Below, piece after piece: positions 7,950 through 16,366 of a DNA stretch of 34,219 nt. The notes beneath the pieces are model-generated. The model was not told where the DNA came from, did not search any database, and saw only the letters and a program-made list of their open reading frames with translations. Each line of letters opens with the position of its first letter. Position 1 is the stretch's first letter. The DNA lies in contig CAJMST010000020.1 in NCBI GenBank assembly GCA_905216145.1, positions 1-34,219 of the forward strand, read 5' to 3'. The position numbers and the translations under genes were made by a program. Origin of the DNA: an uncultured bacterium (GTDB lineage Bacteria; Actinomycetota; Coriobacteriia; Coriobacteriales; Coriobacteriaceae).

Positions 7950-8777
7950 TTAAATCAAGCCGAAGTGGCGCATCGCCGTAACGGTGCCGTCGTGTGCGAC
8001 ATCGTCGGTCACGTAGTCGGCGACCGCCTTGACCTCAGGCATGGCGTTGCCCATGGCGACAGCCGTCTCGACCGCAGTGAGCATGCCCAGGTCGTTACCC
8101 GAATCGCCGAAGCCAAAGGTGCGCGCGTTGCCGGTGCGACCCAGGTATTCCAGCGCTCGCGCCACGCCCACGCCCTTGTCGATGCCCTTGGGGCTCAGCT
8201 CGCGATTCTGACCACCGGTGTTGCACAGCTCAAACTCGCGATCGATAAAGCCATCATCGTTGGCTACGCGAGCCAGGTCGCTCGCAACGATGCCTACCTT
8301 GCCCACGCGCAGACGGTCGTCGACGCGCATTTCCTCGGTGCTGTGCACCACAGAAGTGCCGATCAGAGACGACTGCTCAACACCCGCGGGTTCCAGGGCA
8401 AAAGTAGCCACGTTGGTCTCGAAAAAGGCCTCAATCCCTGCCGCGGCCATACGGCGCGCAAGCTCCTCGATAACGTCCTCGTCAAAGCAGTCCTCATGCA
8501 CCACGCGGCCCTCGACCTCGAGCGTGGCGCCTGCCATGGCAACGATGCCCGCGGGGTCGAGCGCACGCAAACTGTCCGCGATGAGCCACAGGGGACGACC
8601 CGTGCAGATAAATGCCTGGTGTCCCGCGTCGCGCAGACGATGAAACGCCTCGACGACCGCCTGCGAGGGGTGAACCGCCGAAAAGTCCTTGTCGGTCATG
8701 TTGTCGGGATCGAACGACGTCAGCGTGCCGTCCACGTCAAAAAAGAGCACGGCGGAATCGGGGCACGCATCAATCAT
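7950..8777 (-). CDS. HAD-superfamily hydrolase, Cof type (class IIB)
   Basis: A 275-aa cytoplasmic phosphatase of the Cof subfamily. Motif I is FFDVDGT, with nucleophile Asp14 and general acid Asp16. Motif II lies in ICTGRP, the motif III lysine region in LSPKGIDKG, and motif IV is GFGDSGNDLGML. Cof enzymes dephosphorylate sugar phosphates, FMN or related small molecules; the substrate cannot be assigned here. The start ATG 8777 is supported by AAAGGAA. It is convergent with the DeoR-type gene and divergent from rlmKL, so a role in sugar phosphate removal is possible but only by neighbourhood. Confidence 0.88.
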   Translation of the reverse strand: MIDACPDSAVLFFDVDGTLTSFDPDNMTDKDFSAVHPSQAVVEAFHRLRDAGHQAFICTGRPLWLIADSLRALDPAGIVAMAGATLEVEGRVVHEDCFDEDVIEELARRMAAAGIEAFFETNVATFALEPAGVEQSSLIGTSVVHSTEEMRVDDRLRVGKVGIVASDLARVANDDGFIDREFELCNTGGQNRELSPKGIDKGVGVARALEYLGRTGNARTFGFGDSGNDLGMLTAVETAVAMGNAMPEVKAVADYVTDDVAHDGTVTAMRHFGLI

Positions 8778-8819
8778 ATGGGTTCCTTTCGGGGGCGAGA
8801 GTAAACGAAGTATCCATCA

Positions 8820-8825
8820 TATAAT
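8820..8825 (+). promoter_or_regulatory. -10 element upstream of the RlmKL-type gene
   Basis: A perfect TATAAT 27 bp before the start codon, in the 75-bp divergent gap. No good -35 box is seen 17 bp upstream (GAGAGT). Confidence 0.45.
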
Positions 8826-8852
8826 GGAGCGACGCAACCAGAGAGGTCACCC

Positions 8853-11375
8853 ATGGAATTTTACGCAAGCTGCCCCGAGGGCTTTGAGTCCGCACTCGCC
8901 GACGAGCTTAAACGCCTCGGGCTTTCGCATGTTCGCCGGCTGAAGGGCCGCGCTACATTTGAGGGCGAGCTCGAAGAAGGCTACCGCGCCTGTCTGTGGT
9001 CACGCCTGGCGAGCCGCGTGTTCGTGGTACTCGGGCGCTTTGAGGCGCAGGATGCCGATGAGCTGTACGACGGCGTTTACGACATTGCCTGGGAGAGCAT
9101 CATCCGCCTCGGCGCCACCATCGCCATCACAGCCCGCGGCGTGACCGAGCAGCTGCGAAACACGCGTTTCTCGGCCCTGCGCGCCAAGGACGCGCTGTGC
9201 GACCGTCTGGCCGAGACCACGGGCCGTCGTGCCGATGTCGATGCCGCCGACCCCGACGTTCACCTGCTGCTTTCGCTGCGCCAGCGTCGCGCGAGCATTA
9301 GCCTGGACCTTTCGGGCGACCCGCTGTTCAAACGCCTGCCGCCCGCAGCGACCCGCGCCGGCGAGGGCTCACACGTGCTGCGCCCCGACTACGCCGCCCT
9401 GGTGCTGGCGCAGGTCGGCTGGACCGCACTGTGCGAGCGCGAGCTGACGGCCGACGATTACGAGAATGAGGCTCTGCCCACGCTGATCGACGCCTCGTGC
9501 GCCGGCGGTGGCCTGCTGTTGGAGGCCGTGAATATCCTGACCGACCGTGCACCGGGCGCTGCCCGCGAGCACTGGGGCTTTGAGGGCTGGCAGCTGCACG
9601 ACGCCGCTCTGTGGGAACAGCTGCTTGCCGAGGCGCGCGAGCGCGAGACCGCGGCGTGTGAGCGCCAGGCGCGCATCGTCGCCGTGGACATTGACCCCGC
9701 CGCCCGCAAGACCGCCGAGCGCATGGTCAAGTGTGCCGGCTACAAACGCTTTGTCGATTTTTGCGCCGCCAAGTCCGCAACCGTACTGGACCACGCGGGC
9801 GCCGTCGCCGGTGCCGCCGTGGTCGCAGACACCACCGAGACCCCGCTTTCGCTCATGCATGACGCCATGACGCTGGTCGGTGAGCTGCGCCGCGCGCCCG
9901 AGCTTGCCGCGGCACCGGTCGCCGCGCTCACCCGTGACGGATTGCTGGCCCGTGCGCTCCGCGCCGAGCCCGAGCGTTCGATTGCCGTCATGCCCAATAA
10001 CGAGGAGGCGGCTCTTGAGGTTTGGCCCTCGCTCGACCACGCCGCCGCGGCATTCGAAGCTGCGACCAGCGCAGATGCCGAGGAGCAGACCGCAGATGCC
10101 CAAGGCGAAGCCGCCGACACCCTCATGCCCGAACCTACCGCCACGCTCGACCTGGGCGACGGCAAGCCGCTGCCCGTGCTCATCCCGGAGTCCGAGCAGT
10201 TCGCCAACCGCCTGCGCAAGAACGCCCGTCTGCGTCGAAAGTGGGCAAAGCGCGAGGGCGTGAGCTGCTACCGCGTCTACGATGCCGACCTGCCCGACTA
10301 CTCCGCTGCCATCGACCTGTACGAGGGTTGCCCGCAGACGCCGGGCCGCTGGCTCGTCATCGCCGAATACGCCGCGCCCAAGACCATCGACCCCGCACTG
10401 GCCCAGGCCCGTATGCTCGACATCTTGGCCATCGCGCCGCGCATCCTGGATGTTCCGGCCGAGCATGTGCACGCCAAGGCCCGCATGCGTTCGCGCGGCG
10501 GCTCGCAGTACGGCAAGCAGGGCGCCGGCAAGGGCGCATCGGGCGAGCGTGCCAATATCGCACGCCGTCGTCTGCCGCTCATCGAAGAGGGCGGCCTCAC
10601 CTTTGCCGTCAACTTTGACGACTATCTGGATGTGGGCATCTTCCTGGATCACCGCGTCACCCGCAACCTAGTGCGCGAGCACGCCAAACAGGCGCGCCGC
10701 TTCCTCAACCTGTTCGCCTACACCGGCACTGCCACCTGCTACGCGGCCGATGGCGGCGTCGAGGAGACCGTGACGGTCGACCTCTCCAACACCTATCTGG
10801 ACTGGGCCGAGCGCAACATGCGCCAGAACGGCTTTGTGGGGCCGCAGCATCATTTTGTGCGCGACGACGTGCTTGCCTGGATTCGCGACCAGCGCCAGAC
10901 GCGCAACCGCTGGGACCTGATCTTTGTCGACCCGCCCACGTTCTCGAACTCGTCAAAGATGGGCCGCCGTACCTGGGATGTCCAGCGCGACCATGTTGAG
11001 CTTTTGGCCGGCGTATCTCGCCTGCTCGCGCAGGGCGGCCATGCCATCTTCAGCTGCAACCTGCGCGGCTTCCGCCCCGAAACGCGCAAGCTCGCGCGCG
11101 CGGGCGTCGTGCTGGAGGACATTACGGCGCAGACCATTCCCGAGGACTTCGCACGTAACCAGAAGGTGCACCACTGCTATATCGTGCGCCGCCTGCCCAT
11201 TGAGGACGCCATGGCCGAGGTCGGCTTTAGCGCCGAGGAGATTGCCGAGCGAACCGAGGAGCTGCGCAACCCCGAGGCCCGTAAGCCTCGCGCGGCAGTG
11301 CCCGCGCACGCGCAGGCCGGCAACGGCAAGCCTAAAAAGAAGAAGTTCTACGCCAGCAAGCCCAAAGGCAAATAA
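8853..11375 (+). CDS. rlmKL: RlmKL-type fused 23S rRNA methyltransferase with degenerate first catalytic half
   Basis: 840 aa, longer than E. coli RlmKL (about 700). An N-terminal THUMP region (about 45-155) is followed by an RlmL-like methyltransferase fold, an Ala/Glu-rich linker (about 395-430) and a C-terminal RlmK-like methyltransferase. RlmK signatures are intact: FLNLFAYTGTATCYAA near 617 and FVDPPTFSNSSKM near 691. In the RlmL half the glycine loop reads DASCAGGGLLLEA (about 211), and where E. coli has the catalytic NPPYGERL this protein has ADTTETPLSL (about 326). From family knowledge, RlmL makes m2G2445 and RlmK m7G2069 of 23S rRNA (E. coli numbering). My inference is that only the m7G activity survives. 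Start ATG 8853 has GAGAGG upstream. Confidence 0.88.
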   Translation: MEFYASCPEGFESALADELKRLGLSHVRRLKGRATFEGELEEGYRACLWSRLASRVFVVLGRFEAQDADELYDGVYDIAWESIIRLGATIAITARGVTEQLRNTRFSALRAKDALCDRLAETTGRRADVDAADPDVHLLLSLRQRRASISLDLSGDPLFKRLPPAATRAGEGSHVLRPDYAALVLAQVGWTALCERELTADDYENEALPTLIDASCAGGGLLLEAVNILTDRAPGAAREHWGFEGWQLHDAALWEQLLAEARERETAACERQARIVAVDIDPAARKTAERMVKCAGYKRFVDFCAAKSATVLDHAGAVAGAAVVADTTETPLSLMHDAMTLVGELRRAPELAAAPVAALTRDGLLARALRAEPERSIAVMPNNEEAALEVWPSLDHAAAAFEAATSADAEEQTADAQGEAADTLMPEPTATLDLGDGKPLPVLIPESEQFANRLRKNARLRRKWAKREGVSCYRVYDADLPDYSAAIDLYEGCPQTPGRWLVIAEYAAPKTIDPALAQARMLDILAIAPRILDVPAEHVHAKARMRSRGGSQYGKQGAGKGASGERANIARRRLPLIEEGGLTFAVNFDDYLDVGIFLDHRVTRNLVREHAKQARRFLNLFAYTGTATCYAADGGVEETVTVDLSNTYLDWAERNMRQNGFVGPQHHFVRDDVLAWIRDQRQTRNRWDLIFVDPPTFSNSSKMGRRTWDVQRDHVELLAGVSRLLAQGGHAIFSCNLRGFRPETRKLARAGVVLEDITAQTIPEDFARNQKVHHCYIVRRLPIEDAMAEVGFSAEEIAERTEELRNPEARKPRAAVPAHAQAGNGKPKKKKFYASKPKGK

Positions 11376-11378
11376 CAA

Positions 11379-11445
11379 AGTTGCGGTGGAATACGGACTG
11401 TTTTGCCTGGAATTAGGCAAATATAGACCGTATTTCACCGCAACT
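11379..11445. terminator. Long two-level hairpin between RlmKL-type and kdpE genes
   Basis: Outer arms of 18 bp (AGTTGCGGTGGAATACGG with its complement, one G·T) enclose a second stem, TTGCCT/AGGCAA. It lies 3 bp after one stop codon and 24 bp beyond the other of two convergent genes, so a shared 3'-end role is likely. It lacks a U-tract and may be a dispersed palindromic element. Confidence 0.5.
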
Positions 11446-11469
11446 CATAGTGGGATGGTGGCCGGCGAT

Positions 11470-12183
11470 CTAGCCTTGGGTGACCAATCGGTAACCGATA
11501 CCCACATGCGTTTGAATATAGCGCGGATGCGCGGGATCGGACTCGATCTTCTTGCGCAGCGTGCCCATAAAGACACGCAGGCTCGCCAGGTCGCTCTTAG
11601 TTGCCGTGCCCCAAATCTCGTGCAGGATAAACTGGTGCGTCAGCACTTTGTCGGCGTTGTGTGCCAGCAGGCACAGGAGCTTATACTCGATCGGCGTCAG
11701 ATGCAGTTCCTCGCCATCCATCGTGGCGATGCCGGCATCAAAATCGATATGCAGCTCACCGGTATCGAACGAGCCCTCGGAGGCAACGCCGCCCGTTTGC
11801 GCATACGAAAGGCGCCTGAGCGTCGTGCGAATGCGCGCGAGCAGCTCCTCGACCGAAAACGGCTTGGTCAGGTAATCGTCGGCGCCAGCATCGAGCGCAC
11901 GAATCTTGTCCGCATCCTCGCTGCGCGCCGAGACCACGATGATCGGCATGCCCGACCATGCGCGCACCGACTCCACCACCTTGACGCCGTCCATATCGGG
12001 CAGACCCAGGTCGAGCAGCACAATGCTCGGTGCCTGCGATGAGGCGGCGGCGATGGCGGCATGGGCGGTCTCCACGGCCATATGACGCAAGCCGTGCGCC
12101 TCGAGCGCGGCAACAATAAGATTGCGAACGGCGGGGTCGTCCTCAACGACCAAGATGAGCGGTTTTACGGCAGAGTTCGGCAC
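11470..12183 (-). CDS. kdpE: Response regulator, OmpR/KdpE type
   Basis: A 237-aa cytoplasmic DNA-binding response regulator. The receiver domain has the acidic pocket E14-D15-D16, phospho-acceptor Asp58 (LLDLGLPDMDG), Ser85 and Lys107 (LTKPF). The C-terminal OmpR-type winged helix contains LTPIEYKLLCLLAHNADKVL and VGIGYRL. I place the start at GTG 12183. AAGGAG is 8 bases upstream within the end of the kinase gene, and the reading frame upstream of it is unlike the family. The gap to the kinase stop is 4 bp, so the two are translationally coupled. The family regulates the Kdp potassium ATPase, but no kdpFABC is in this window. Confidence 0.85.
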   Translation of the reverse strand: MPNSAVKPLILVVEDDPAVRNLIVAALEAHGLRHMAVETAHAAIAAASSQAPSIVLLDLGLPDMDGVKVVESVRAWSGMPIIVVSARSEDADKIRALDAGADDYLTKPFSVEELLARIRTTLRRLSYAQTGGVASEGSFDTGELHIDFDAGIATMDGEELHLTPIEYKLLCLLAHNADKVLTHQFILHEIWGTATKSDLASLRVFMGTLRKKIESDPAHPRYIQTHVGIGYRLVTQG

Positions 12184-12187
12184 AGCG

Positions 12188-13813
12188 CTACTCCTTATCA
12201 AACGAAACGTCGGCGACGGGAAGCTCAATCGTAAAGACCGAGCCGTGCGGGTCCGCCGCGGCAACCTCTATGCTACCGCCATGCGCCAGCGCAATGGAGC
12301 GGCAGAGCGAAAGACCCAAGCCCACGCTGCGGTGGCTGTCGGCCAAACCGTGGTTGGCGGTATAGAACGACTCAAAGATCCGCTCGCGGTCCTCGGGCGC
12401 AATGCCCGGGCCGTCATCGGCCACCGAGCACGCCACGCGTCCATCGTCGACGCCAATCGAAATCACGATATGCGAGCCTGCGGGCGTATAGGTGATGGCG
12501 TTGTTCACCAGATTGACCACCAGCTGCACCATCAGGCGCGCATCGACGTTGACGAGCGCCGGCTCATCGCACGCCACCACCTTAAGGTCGTGCTCGCGCA
12601 CGGCAGGGTTCACGTGGCGCAGCGCCTCCTCGACGATATCGTCCATGAGCTCGAGCGTGGTCGGCAGGCGCATACCGCCACCCTCGAGCTTGGTGATAGC
12701 GAGCAGATTCTCGACGGTGGCGTTGAGCCACAGCGCATCCGAGCGAATGGACAGGAGCAGGCCGCGGCGCGTCTGGGCGTCGAGCACGGCGGTGCCGGTC
12801 GAGCCCTGGTCGAGCAGCACATCGGCATTGCCCGAAATACTGGTGAGCGGCGTGCGCAGGTCGTGCGAGATGGAGCGCAGCAGGTTGGCGCGCAGCTGCT
12901 CATTTTTGGCAAGCACCGCCGCCTCCTCGCGGGCCTCCATGGCGCGGGCGCGGTCGAGCGCCAGCTCGCCTTCGCTCACGATGGCATCGGCAAGTGTCCG
13001 CTCCTCATGCGTCAGTACGCCGGGCTCGGCAACGATAGCCAGCACGCCCACCACCGAAGCGGGTTCGCCCGAGCGGACGAAGCCGTCGCCCGTGCGAACC
13101 GTCAGGTAGATGCCATAAAACGCCGAGCCGCCAAACGTGGCGTCGAGCGGCGTTCCCACATAGGCGGACGCCGAGAGCCGCGGCGGCATCTGCGGCGCCA
13201 GTTCGTGCACCGGTGCGGCATCGCCCACGGCCGTGTATGTCGCACGCGGCAGCAGGTCATCGCCCTCGGCGTCGGCGCTGTACCACACGACCGGACAGCC
13301 TGAAAGACGCGCCAGCTGCGTCGCCATGGCATGGACAATCTGCTGCTGATCGGCGCACCGCTGCAGCATGCGGTTGGTCTCGAGCACCATATGCGTGCGG
13401 CGGTCGCTGGCAGCAGCCTGTGCCAAGGCGCGGCGCAGGGCCAACGCAATCGAGCTCGACACAAGCGAGACCACGAACATGATAAAGAACATGCCGGGAT
13501 AGACGCGGTCGATAAGCGACAGCGAGTAGCGCGGGTCGACAAACAAGAAGTTGTAGAGCGCCACGGCGGCAGCCGAGCTCAGCAAGCAATACAGGCGACT
13601 CCAGGTAAAGAATGCGCACAGCTGAACGGCGAACACATAGACAATCATGATGCTCGGCGCGAGACCCGGATGGTCGAGCAGCGCGCCCACAATCGTCGCC
13701 GCGACCAACAGCCCCACCGACACGCAGGCGTCATACAGAGGAGTGCGGCGCGTCAGCGTTGTGCGCCGCCACCAAAAGCTATCGGCAATATCACCGTCCG
13801 TACGGACGTCCAT
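12188..13813 (-). CDS. KdpD-like sensor histidine kinase lacking the N-terminal KdpD domain
   Basis: A 541-aa membrane kinase. Four predicted membrane segments (about 27-125, DUF4118-like as in KdpD) are followed by a GAF-like region (about 150-285) and HisKA with SISHDLRTPLTSISG (His near 315). The ATPase domain has VVNLVNNAITYTP (N box), DDGPGIAP, FESF and GLGLSL. E. coli KdpD is about 890 aa; the missing part is the cytoplasmic N-terminal KdpD sensor with Walker motifs and the Usp domain. The first residues already lead into the first membrane helix and no upstream coding frame continues, so this is a natural short form rather than a frameshift. Start ATG 13813 has GAGAGAGG upstream. Phosphotransfer partner: the coupled KdpE. 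Confidence 0.85.
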   Translation of the reverse strand: MDVRTDGDIADSFWWRRTTLTRRTPLYDACVSVGLLVAATIVGALLDHPGLAPSIMIVYVFAVQLCAFFTWSRLYCLLSSAAAVALYNFLFVDPRYSLSLIDRVYPGMFFIMFVVSLVSSSIALALRRALAQAAASDRRTHMVLETNRMLQRCADQQQIVHAMATQLARLSGCPVVWYSADAEGDDLLPRATYTAVGDAAPVHELAPQMPPRLSASAYVGTPLDATFGGSAFYGIYLTVRTGDGFVRSGEPASVVGVLAIVAEPGVLTHEERTLADAIVSEGELALDRARAMEAREEAAVLAKNEQLRANLLRSISHDLRTPLTSISGNADVLLDQGSTGTAVLDAQTRRGLLLSIRSDALWLNATVENLLAITKLEGGGMRLPTTLELMDDIVEEALRHVNPAVREHDLKVVACDEPALVNVDARLMVQLVVNLVNNAITYTPAGSHIVISIGVDDGRVACSVADDGPGIAPEDRERIFESFYTANHGLADSHRSVGLGLSLCRSIALAHGGSIEVAAADPHGSVFTIELPVADVSFDKE

Positions 13814-13841
13814 CAGCGCCCCGCCCCTCTCTCAAAAACAA

Positions 13842-13892
13842 AAACCACCACAGGGGACAGGCACCTTTGTGGTGGTTTCCCTTGTGGTGGTT
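13842..13892 (-). terminator. Terminator or attenuator just upstream of the kinase gene, with duplicated 5' arm
   Basis: On the minus strand AAACCACCACA (13878-13868) pairs with TGTGGTGGTTT (13852-13842), followed by TTTTTGTTTTTG. A second copy of the 5' arm (AACCACCACAA, 13892-13882) lies immediately upstream and could compete for the same 3' arm. The U-tract ends about 15 bp before the kinase ATG, leaving no space for a promoter between them. Confidence 0.65.
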
Positions 13893-13923
13893 CCAAGTGT
13901 ATAGCCTTTGCAACCGGCGGTCG

Positions 13924-14118
13924 CTAGACAAACAGCACGTGCGCGAGCAGGGCACACACGCACACCGCTCCAAATACCAGTGCCACGATCGAGATCACGC
14001 GGTCGGCCATATCCATGTTGGCACGGTTCGTCAAAAACCGATCTTCGGCGGCGTCGGCGCGTGCCTCACGTACCAGCTCGGCAACCACCTCGCGGCCATC
14101 AAGCATCTTTGCATCCAT
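13924..14118 (-). CDS. Small membrane protein between kup and the KdpD-like kinase
   Basis: A 64-aa unrecognised protein with a charged N-terminal half (residues 1-40, many Ala, Arg, Glu and Asp) and one C-terminal transmembrane helix (about 41-64, VISIVALVFGAVCVCALLAH). I chose ATG 14118 because GGGGAGG precedes it by 5 bases. An in-frame ATG at 14148 with a weaker GGAG would add 10 residues. It lies 61 bp after kup and before the attenuator, so it is probably cotranscribed with kup. By position it could be a regulatory or accessory subunit of the potassium transporter or kinase, but nothing in the sequence proves this. Confidence 0.65.
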   Translation of the reverse strand: MDAKMLDGREVVAELVREARADAAEDRFLTNRANMDMADRVISIVALVFGAVCVCALLAHVLFV

Positions 14119-14179
14119 GTTTGCCTCCCCGGCCTCAATCTTGTCCATCGAAAACCAACTCCGTGCAACCTGTCGGCGC

Positions 14180-16207
14180 CTACGGCCGCTCGTTGGGAGC
14201 CAGACGCTGCATCTTGTTCACGGCTTTGAACTTGGTGAACAGCGGCACGTACTCAAAGCTCACGTTGGAGTTCTCCAGGCCGTACCAACGCGCAGGCGTG
14301 CCGGCGGCGCGGCGGATGATGTACTTGAGCGTGATGGCCGTACGCTCGCTCGGCTCCACATCGCTTTCGGGCGCCAGAAGCTTACGGATCAGGACGAACT
14401 TGAACGTGCCGATGTTACCCGGATCCTTGTAGACCGAGTAGTCATGCGTCTGCGGCGGCAGCTCGCCGGTGGCAGCCAGGTCCTGAACGACCTGACGCAG
14501 GTAGGCATTGACGCGCTGGTTGATCTTGTAGCCCAGGTACAGATGCACGCGGAACACGTAATCGGTGCCGAACGTCTCGACCGAATAGGCAAAGGTGTGC
14601 GGTTCGTCCATGGTCTCGACATTCACAAACCACCAGGCGCGGGCGCGCTTGGGATGCTTGTCCAAGATCGAATAGACGATATCGCGGTCGATGTAGTCGG
14701 TATGGGTGTCCTTGGTCAGGTACACGACGTTGTCGCTCATGCGCTCGTAACGGTCGTCGTCGCGCAGGCGCTTGAGCTGCGGCAGGTAGCTGCGCAGCGG
14801 CAGAAGCGTAAACTGGCGCTGCTCAACAGCCGTACCGTTGTACCAGCACACCATGATGCCCATGATGAGCGCGGCCATGAGGATGGTGAAGTAGCCGCCG
14901 TGGAAGAACTTGGTAAGTGAGCTCACGAAGAAGAAGCCTTCGAGCAAAAGGAAGAAGGCCGCGAAGATCCACGGAGCAACCTTGAGCTTGCGCTCCTCGT
15001 GCAGGTAGAAGAAGAGCAGCAGCGTGGTGCACATCATAGTCAGCGTAATGGCAAGGCCGTAGGCGGCTTCCATATGCGCCGAGTTCTGGAACAGCAGCAC
15101 CACGATGACGCAGCCGACAAGCATGACGTTGTTGACCATGGGGATGTAGAGCTGGCCCTTGGTCTCGGCAGGGTAGAAGACCTGCATGTGCGGCATGAGG
15201 TCCAGACGGCTGGCCTCGGACACCAGCGAGAATGCGCCGGTGATGAGCGCCTGCGAGGCAATGATGGCCGCGACGGTGGAAAGGCCGACGGCAAACGGGC
15301 GCAGGCCCGGGGCGAGCATCTGGTAGAACGGGTTGAGGTCGGCAATGCCCATGAGCTCGGGGTTGGCAGCGTTGTTCATAAGCCAAGCGCCCTGGCCCAT
15401 ATAGGAAAGCAGCAGGCAGCACTTAACGAACGGCCAGGTAGCGTAGATGTTGCCGCGGCCGACGTGGCCCATGTCGGAGTAGAGCGCCTCGGCACCGGTG
15501 GTGGCGAGGAAGCAGCTGCCCAGAATCATGATGCCCGCGTGGTTGTTGGGGCTCAGCAAAAAGGCGATGCCGCGCACCGGGTTGAGGCACAGCAGCACGG
15601 CGGGGTGCTGGAAGACAAAGAACAGACCCGTGCCGCCCAGGAACAGGAACCACAGCGTCATGATGGGGCCAAAGGCGTGACCGATCTTGGCCGTACCGAT
15701 GCGCTGTACCAAGAAGAGCACGATGATGATGGCGAGCGTAATGGCGACGACGCGGCCTTGGTCATCGCCCAGCACGGCATGGACCGCCGGGATGGTGCGC
15801 AGGCCCTCGATGGCCGTGGTAACGGTAACGGCCGGCGTGAGGATGCCGTCGGCGAGCAGCGCGGCGCCACCTAGCATGGCGGGGATGATAAGCCACTTGC
15901 CACAGCGCTTGACCAGACTGTACAGGGCAAAGATACCGCCCTCGCCATGGTTATCGGCGCGCAGCGAGATGAGCACATACTTGATGGTGGTCAGCAACGT
16001 GACCGTCCACACGACAAGGGAGAGCGCGCCGAGCACGAACTCCTCCGTGACGCTTCCGATGCCGCCGTTGCCGGCAACGAGCGCCTTGGTTACATACATA
16101 GGGCTGGTGCCGATATCGCCGTACACCACGCCCAGCGTGACGAGCATCGCCGAGATGCTCACAGGAATCGCAGCGTGCGGAGCTGCCTCCTTGGCCTTTT
16201 GTTCCAT
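14180..16207 (-). CDS. kup: Kup family potassium uptake protein
   Basis: A 675-aa integral membrane potassium:proton symporter. The Kup signature GVVYGDIGTSP is at residues 27-36, followed by DNHGEGGIFALYSL and about 12 hydrophobic segments up to about residue 460. A cytoplasmic C-terminal domain of about 200 residues follows. Start: the frame extends to TTG 16225, but ATG 16207 (MEQKAKEAAPH) has GGGAGGAAA upstream. It is followed by the 64-aa membrane protein and the KdpD/KdpE-like pair, forming a potassium-related cluster. This is low-affinity uptake in other bacteria. Confidence 0.95.
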   Translation of the reverse strand: MEQKAKEAAPHAAIPVSISAMLVTLGVVYGDIGTSPMYVTKALVAGNGGIGSVTEEFVLGALSLVVWTVTLLTTIKYVLISLRADNHGEGGIFALYSLVKRCGKWLIIPAMLGGAALLADGILTPAVTVTTAIEGLRTIPAVHAVLGDDQGRVVAITLAIIIVLFLVQRIGTAKIGHAFGPIMTLWFLFLGGTGLFFVFQHPAVLLCLNPVRGIAFLLSPNNHAGIMILGSCFLATTGAEALYSDMGHVGRGNIYATWPFVKCCLLLSYMGQGAWLMNNAANPELMGIADLNPFYQMLAPGLRPFAVGLSTVAAIIASQALITGAFSLVSEASRLDLMPHMQVFYPAETKGQLYIPMVNNVMLVGCVIVVLLFQNSAHMEAAYGLAITLTMMCTTLLLFFYLHEERKLKVAPWIFAAFFLLLEGFFFVSSLTKFFHGGYFTILMAALIMGIMVCWYNGTAVEQRQFTLLPLRSYLPQLKRLRDDDRYERMSDNVVYLTKDTHTDYIDRDIVYSILDKHPKRARAWWFVNVETMDEPHTFAYSVETFGTDYVFRVHLYLGYKINQRVNAYLRQVVQDLAATGELPPQTHDYSVYKDPGNIGTFKFVLIRKLLAPESDVEPSERTAITLKYIIRRAAGTPARWYGLENSNVSFEYVPLFTKFKAVNKMQRLAPNERP

Positions 16208-16242
16208 AAGCCGGTTTCCTCCCAACTTTAATGTTCGAAGGA

Positions 16243-16248
16243 ATTATA
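16243..16248 (-). promoter_or_regulatory. -10 element upstream of kup
   Basis: A perfect TATAAT on the minus strand, 35 bp before the kup start. The best -35 candidate (CATTCA, 17-bp spacer) is poor. Confidence 0.4.
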
Positions 16249-16332
16249 GGTAATCGGCCCATGTTTGAATGGCACTGTTTTCCCAGCTAGATAAACATTT
16301 ATACGGCCTTTAAGCCACCTCGGCGATATGGA

Positions 16333-16363
16333 ATGTGACAAAGGGACTGTCTCTTTGTCGCAT
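16333..16363 (-). terminator. Hairpin at the 3' end of the nitroreductase gene
   Basis: An 11-bp stem (ATGTGACAAAG with CTTTGTCGCAT, one G·T pair) and a 9-nt loop carrying GGACTGTCT, 3 bp past the stop codon. No strong U-tract follows. The CAAAGGGACTGTC pattern looks like a dispersed palindrome used as a 3'-end structure. Confidence 0.5.
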
Positions 16364-16366
16364 CCG

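Noticed and set aside
9369..10652. 427-codon minus-strand frame within the RlmKL-type gene
   Set aside because: Shadow of the real gene; no ribosome binding site and no recognisable domain.
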